From: Halomonas sp. CUBES01
GTDB taxonomy: Bacteria; Pseudomonadota; Gammaproteobacteria; Pseudomonadales; Halomonadaceae
Reading direction: 5' to 3'
NCBI RefSeq assembly: GCF_020991005.1
Contig: NZ_JAJLLW010000001.1
Location: 310,001 to 374,000, forward strand
Length of the DNA: 64,000 nucleotides
Below, one piece after another: positions 60,934 to 64,000 of this stretch (position 1 is its first letter; the number at the start of each line of letters is the position of its first letter). A program made the position numbers and the translations under genes. A model generated the notes under the pieces. The model had not been told where the DNA came from, made no database searches, and worked only from the letters and a program-made list of their open reading frames with translations.

Positions 60934-61789
60934 TCTCACCACCGACAATATAACCGCCGCCGTGATGGATGAGTTTTCACGCTGTGAGGATGAGCGGCTG
61001 AAAACGCTACTGAATGGCCTGGTAAAACACCTGCACGCTTACCTGCGCGAGGTGAAGCCCACCGAGAAAGAGTGGACTCAGGCGATTGAGTTCCTCACCC
61101 GAGCCGGGCAAATGTGCGACGACGAACGCCAGGAGTTTATCCTGCTGTCAGATACCCTGGGCGTCACCATGCTGGTGGATGCAATTAATCACTCAAGCAG
61201 TAATCCTGAGGTTACCGACAGCACGGTGTTGGGGCCTTTTTACGTCGCGGACCCTCCCCAAGCGAATCAAGGTGATGCCATTAACTGGGGTGTGGATGGT
61301 GAGCCGTTATTTATCGAGGGCAACGTGCATGATGCTAAGGGCAAGCCCTTGGCAAATGTCACGATCGACGTATGGCAATCGGACAGCGAAGGCTTTTACG
61401 ACGTACAGAAGCCCGAGCTTGAAAGCGCGACGCTGCGCGCACGCTTTCATACCGACAATCAGGGGCGATACGCTTTCTGGACGGTGGTTCCTTCTCCTTA
61501 TCCCATTCCGACGGATGGGCCAGTCGGCAAAATGCTCGAAATCACCGGACGTCATCCTTATCGCCCCGCCCATGTGCATTTCATGCTGATGGCGCCGGGG
61601 TACGAAACCCTGGTCACTCAAATCTTCGCGGAAGACGACCCCTACCTCGACTCTGATGCGGTATTTGGCGTTAAAGATTCCCTGGTGAAGGAATTTGTTC
61701 AGCAACCCGCAGGAAAAGCGCCCGACGGCCGGCAGATGGACGCCCCTTACCGCTATTTTCAATACGACTTCGGCTTAAAGACGGCCTGA
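60926..61789 (+). CDS. Hydroxyquinol 1,2-dioxygenase (intradiol)
   Basis: This is a non-haem Fe(III) dioxygenase of 287 residues that would cleave hydroxyquinol to maleylacetate. The N-terminal helical dimerisation domain (about 1-100) is followed by TDSTVLGPFYVADPP. The iron ligands sit in GFYDVQ (Tyr), RHPYRPAHVHFMLMAPG (Tyr, His, His). The hydroxyquinol subgroup is favoured over catechol dioxygenase by its pattern and by maleylacetate reductase in the same operon, but chlorocatechol is not excluded. Confidence 0.9.
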   Translation: MRNLTTDNITAAVMDEFSRCEDERLKTLLNGLVKHLHAYLREVKPTEKEWTQAIEFLTRAGQMCDDERQEFILLSDTLGVTMLVDAINHSSSNPEVTDSTVLGPFYVADPPQANQGDAINWGVDGEPLFIEGNVHDAKGKPLANVTIDVWQSDSEGFYDVQKPELESATLRARFHTDNQGRYAFWTVVPSPYPIPTDGPVGKMLEITGRHPYRPAHVHFMLMAPGYETLVTQIFAEDDPYLDSDAVFGVKDSLVKEFVQQPAGKAPDGRQMDAPYRYFQYDFGLKTA

Positions 61790-61848
61790 ACGATTCACCC
61801 TGAACGTCTGGCTCCTACTGAGCTGGTTAAACCGAAAGAGGAAACGAC

Positions 61849-62439
61849 ATGAGCAAGATTGACCAAGCCGCAATTGCAGCGCTGTTCACTGAAGCACGTA
61901 CCCATAACGTTTGGCAGGACCGTGAGGTGAGTGAAGAAACCCTGCGTGAACTCTACGAGGTAATGCATTTCGGACCCACCTCCATGAACTGCCAGCCAGC
62001 GCGGATTATTTTTCTGACCACCGATGAGGCAAAAGCGCGCTTGAAGCCTGCTCTGTTGCCAGGCAATCAGGAAAAAACCATGAAGGCGCCGGTGGTCGCG
62101 GTGCTTGGCTTTGATACGGAGTTTTACGAGCATCTGCCGCGCATGTTTGCTCATAACAAAGATGCCAAATCGCTGTTCGAGGGCAAGCCGGATTTTATTC
62201 ACTCCACGGCGTTCCGCAATAGCTCCATTCAAGGTGGCTATCTGATTTTAGCGGCCCGCGCGCTTGGCTTGGATGCTGGCCCCATGTCGGGCTTCAACAA
62301 TGCCGCGGTGGATGAAGAGTTCTTCCCGGATGGTAAAGTGAAGAGCAACTTCCTGTGTAACTTGGGCTATGGCGATGCCAGCGCCTTGTTCCCACGTGGC
62401 GACCGTTTCTCCTTCGAGGAAGTGTGCAAAGTGCTGTAA
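61849..62439 (+). CDS. RutE-like nitroreductase-family oxidoreductase
   Basis: This is an FMN-dependent enzyme of 196 residues. The pattern FGPTSMNCQPARIIFLTT, KAPVVAVLGFDTEFYEHLPR and NSSIQGGYLILAARALGLDA matches the RutE/HadB subgroup, which reduces malonic semialdehyde in pyrimidine breakdown. With no other rut gene here, it may reduce a quinone, nitro or semialdehyde intermediate of this operon. The ATG has GAGGAAAC upstream. It is the last gene before a strong terminator. Confidence 0.85.
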   Translation: MSKIDQAAIAALFTEARTHNVWQDREVSEETLRELYEVMHFGPTSMNCQPARIIFLTTDEAKARLKPALLPGNQEKTMKAPVVAVLGFDTEFYEHLPRMFAHNKDAKSLFEGKPDFIHSTAFRNSSIQGGYLILAARALGLDAGPMSGFNNAAVDEEFFPDGKVKSNFLCNLGYGDASALFPRGDRFSFEEVCKVL

Positions 62440-62474
62440 GCACGCCTTAAGCAGGCATGCTGGTTGACCTACCG

Positions 62475-62506
62475 AAAAAGGGCCGTGTCTGTCATGGCCC
62501 TTTTTT
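62475..62506 (+). terminator. Terminator of the catabolic operon
   Basis: AAAAAGGGCC and GGCCCTTTTTT pair around an 11-nt loop, 35 nt after the stop. Confidence 0.85.
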
Positions 62507-62554
62507 CTGCGTGGGTGGCCAGGCGTTAAGGCTCTATCTGAAAGGGGTGTTCTG

Positions 62555-63292
62555 ATGGCGTTTGATTGGGTGTTTGTGGCACTGATGATAGTGGCCGTTT
62601 TACTGACGGGGATTTCCAAATCGGGGTTTGCGGGCGGGGTGGGGGTGGTTGCTGTACCGCTGATCTCGCTAAAGGCAAGCCCGACCTTTGCAGTGGCGGT
62701 GATGCTCCCGCTGCTAATTGTGATGGACGTGTTCAGCCTAAAAGCGTGGTGGCGACAGCGGGTGGATCGTTTGTTGTGGCTAATGTTTCCGCCTGCGATA
62801 TTAGGCGTTGCGGTGGGCTACTTCACTTATGGCTGGTTTAATGAAGCGCTGTTGACACTATTGCTGGGGATTTTTTCCGTACTGTTTGGCCTTTGGGGTC
62901 TGTTTAAGCCGCTGCGCGGCCGACTGCTGCCCACTTGGGTGGGGCGTCTGTGTGGAGGAATCGCCGGGTTTACCAGCTTTATTGCCCATGCAGGCGGCCC
63001 ACCGTTGAACTTTTACCTGCTGCAGTGCCAACTCACCAAGCAGCAATTTTTAGGTACGGCGGTGGTGTTTCTCGCGATTACCAACTTGGTAAAGCTGGTG
63101 CCCTATACGCTGCTTGGCCTGGTGACGTTCGATAATCTCACCATCGCGCTGCTGCTGATGCCGGTGGCATGGCTGGGCATCCAGTTAGGGTTGATCATTC
63201 AGCGGCGGGTGGATGGCGAGCTGTTTTTCCGGGTCATTCTTTGCCTACTCATTTTGTTAGGTATTCGGCTGATTATCGATGGAGTAAGTTAA
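62555..63292 (+). CDS. TauE/SafE-family (TSUP) membrane exporter
   Basis: This is a 245-residue membrane protein with about eight hydrophobic segments and the two internal half motifs of the family: TGISKSGFAGGVGVVAVPLI near 18-37 and GFTSFIAHAGGPPLNFYLLQ near 144-163. Relatives move sulfite, sulfoacetate or other organic anions. It is beyond the operon terminator with its own ribosome site (AAGGGGTG), so it may be separately expressed, perhaps to export an acidic intermediate. Confidence 0.88.
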   Translation: MAFDWVFVALMIVAVLLTGISKSGFAGGVGVVAVPLISLKASPTFAVAVMLPLLIVMDVFSLKAWWRQRVDRLLWLMFPPAILGVAVGYFTYGWFNEALLTLLLGIFSVLFGLWGLFKPLRGRLLPTWVGRLCGGIAGFTSFIAHAGGPPLNFYLLQCQLTKQQFLGTAVVFLAITNLVKLVPYTLLGLVTFDNLTIALLLMPVAWLGIQLGLIIQRRVDGELFFRVILCLLILLGIRLIIDGVS

Positions 63293-63315
63293 CGCCTAGA
63301 GTGCTGGGGCAGCGT

Positions 63316-63367
63316 GACCTTGATCGCCAGCACGACCTTGATAGCCAGTGTGATCTTGATAGTCACC
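63316..63367 (+). repeat. Three tandem copies of an 18-bp unit
   Basis: GACCTTGATCGCCAGCAC, GACCTTGATAGCCAGTGT and the shortened GATCTTGATAGTCACC are directly adjacent, immediately before the regulator gene. The spacing is not a whole number of helical turns. They may be regulator sites or a slippage product. Confidence 0.6.
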
Positions 63368-63385
63368 TACGGCGTGGGAGCCATC

Positions 63386-64000
63386 ATGAAAAAAGAGGCC
63401 AGTGGACTGACCCTGTTTGACGATACGCATCCAGAAGGGCCTTACGACAAGCTATCGCAAACGCCCGTTTCCAAGATATCGAACACCGAGTTAGCGCGCT
63501 TCATTGAGTTCATTGAGAAGTTTGAAAACGAGACCGAATCAACACTCTCGATGTCGCTGGGGTATCGTGAGATGCGGATGTTGCTGCACGTGATGCGCAA
63601 CCATCTGGCGGGCCGGTTAACTACGCCTACCTCGCTGGCGGATGCCTCAGGGCTGACGTATGGCACCGCTAAGCGCGGGATTGAAAGCATTATGCAGCGA
63701 GGCCTTCTCATTTCGCGCCCACGCACAAAGACTGGAAAAACCGTCTCGCTGCACCCTTCCCCACAGATGATAGAAGAGTGGGAAAGCTACGCGGAGCGCA
63801 TTAAGGGCCTGCTGGGCCCGCTGTTTGGGATCGACCCCGCCTCGGAATCTGGCAGCAAGATATTTTTAGGTATGTCAGCGTCTCAGCGGGTGATCTCGAC
63901 ACCCGCTGTGCTTTCCGCGCGGCTGGAGCTGAAAGGGGGCTTACGTGTGCTGGCGCATGCGGACCCTACGTTTATGGCCATGCATAATTTAAAACGGCAG
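63386..64000 (+). CDS. Regulator with N-terminal winged helix and a binding-protein-like domain (partial)
   Basis: The reading frame runs from ATG 63386 (GGGAG 5 nt upstream) off the right edge, 205 codons so far with no stop. The N-terminal part (about 35-140) has a MarR/GntR-like winged helix: RFIEFIEKFENETESTLS, TTPTSLADASGLTYGTAKRG, IMQRGLLISRPRT. From about 165 a periplasmic-binding-protein-like domain starts (KIFLGMSASQRVISTPAVLS). It lacks a signal peptide, so it is cytoplasmic. It is a likely ligand-responsive regulator of the operon to its left. Confidence 0.75.
   Translation, partial: MKKEASGLTLFDDTHPEGPYDKLSQTPVSKISNTELARFIEFIEKFENETESTLSMSLGYREMRMLLHVMRNHLAGRLTTPTSLADASGLTYGTAKRGIESIMQRGLLISRPRTKTGKTVSLHPSPQMIEEWESYAERIKGLLGPLFGIDPASESGSKIFLGMSASQRVISTPAVLSARLELKGGLRVLAHADPTFMAMHNLKRQ

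Noticed and set aside
63316..63367. CRISPR-like array
   Set aside because: The three 18-bp units are directly adjacent without spacers; this is a short tandem repeat.

Overview
The window looks like the chromosome of a halophilic gammaproteobacterium of the Halomonadaceae (Halomonas type). The grounds are the GC-rich coding sequence, the xseB-ispA-dxs and hemE-speE arrangements, a BCCT transporter, a DUF481 outer-membrane protein, and many TRAP, TTT and ABC uptake systems for organic osmolytes, acids and nitrogen compounds. This placement is inference from gene content. No rRNA gene or other taxonomic marker is present.

Layout. 1-3.4 kb: a general amino-acid ABC transporter (aapJQM, minus strand; its ATPase lies beyond the left edge). 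3.6-16.5 kb: housekeeping genes (speE, hemE, ribA, a HlyIII protein, a phosphodiesterase, djlA, dxs, ispA, xseB, serA, a pirin, trhO, an IclR regulator with a YqaA-like protein). 16.7-22.8 kb: a large MscS channel, an AT-richer two-gene cassette with a DUF2335 membrane protein, a probable group II intron relic, the divergent pterin genes folM/folK, and a short flagellin behind a sigma-28 promoter. 22.8-25.4 kb: a BCCT carrier and a DUF481 protein. 25.4-31.1 kb: a CitA/CitB-type two-component system followed by tctCBA. 31.4-46.9 kb: a nitrogen block made of urtABCDE (urea uptake), a Mn/Zn/Fe-type ABC transporter on the opposite strand, and ureDABC-EFG (urease). 47.1-51.8 kb: a chemoreceptor with a sigma-28 promoter and a TRAP transporter. 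51.98 kb: tRNA-Arg(CCG), followed by an internally deleted IS30-type transposase and a tightly packed catabolic operon. That operon holds a ribose-type ABC transporter with two permeases, maleylacetate reductase, an amidohydrolase, a 3-hydroxyisobutyrate-dehydrogenase-like enzyme, hydroxyquinol 1,2-dioxygenase and a RutE-like nitroreductase. It is followed by a TauE-type exporter and the start of an HTH plus binding-domain regulator cut by the right edge.

How it works together. Three nitrogen-acquisition operons (aap, urt, ure) each carry a -24/-12 sigma-54 promoter. Three evenly spaced NtrC-like sites lie upstream of urtA and one lies upstream of aapJ. This suggests coordinated nitrogen control of amino-acid uptake, urea uptake and urea hydrolysis. 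The metal transporter sits between urt and ure, and a roughly 100-bp decayed copy of urtE sequence lies on its ureD side, a trace of the rearrangement that placed it there. The most novel-looking unit is the 52.8-62.4 kb operon. It joins sugar-type uptake to a hydrolase and to the hydroxyquinol-maleylacetate-3-oxoadipate lower pathway, has no recognisable ring hydroxylase, and has a substrate I cannot name.
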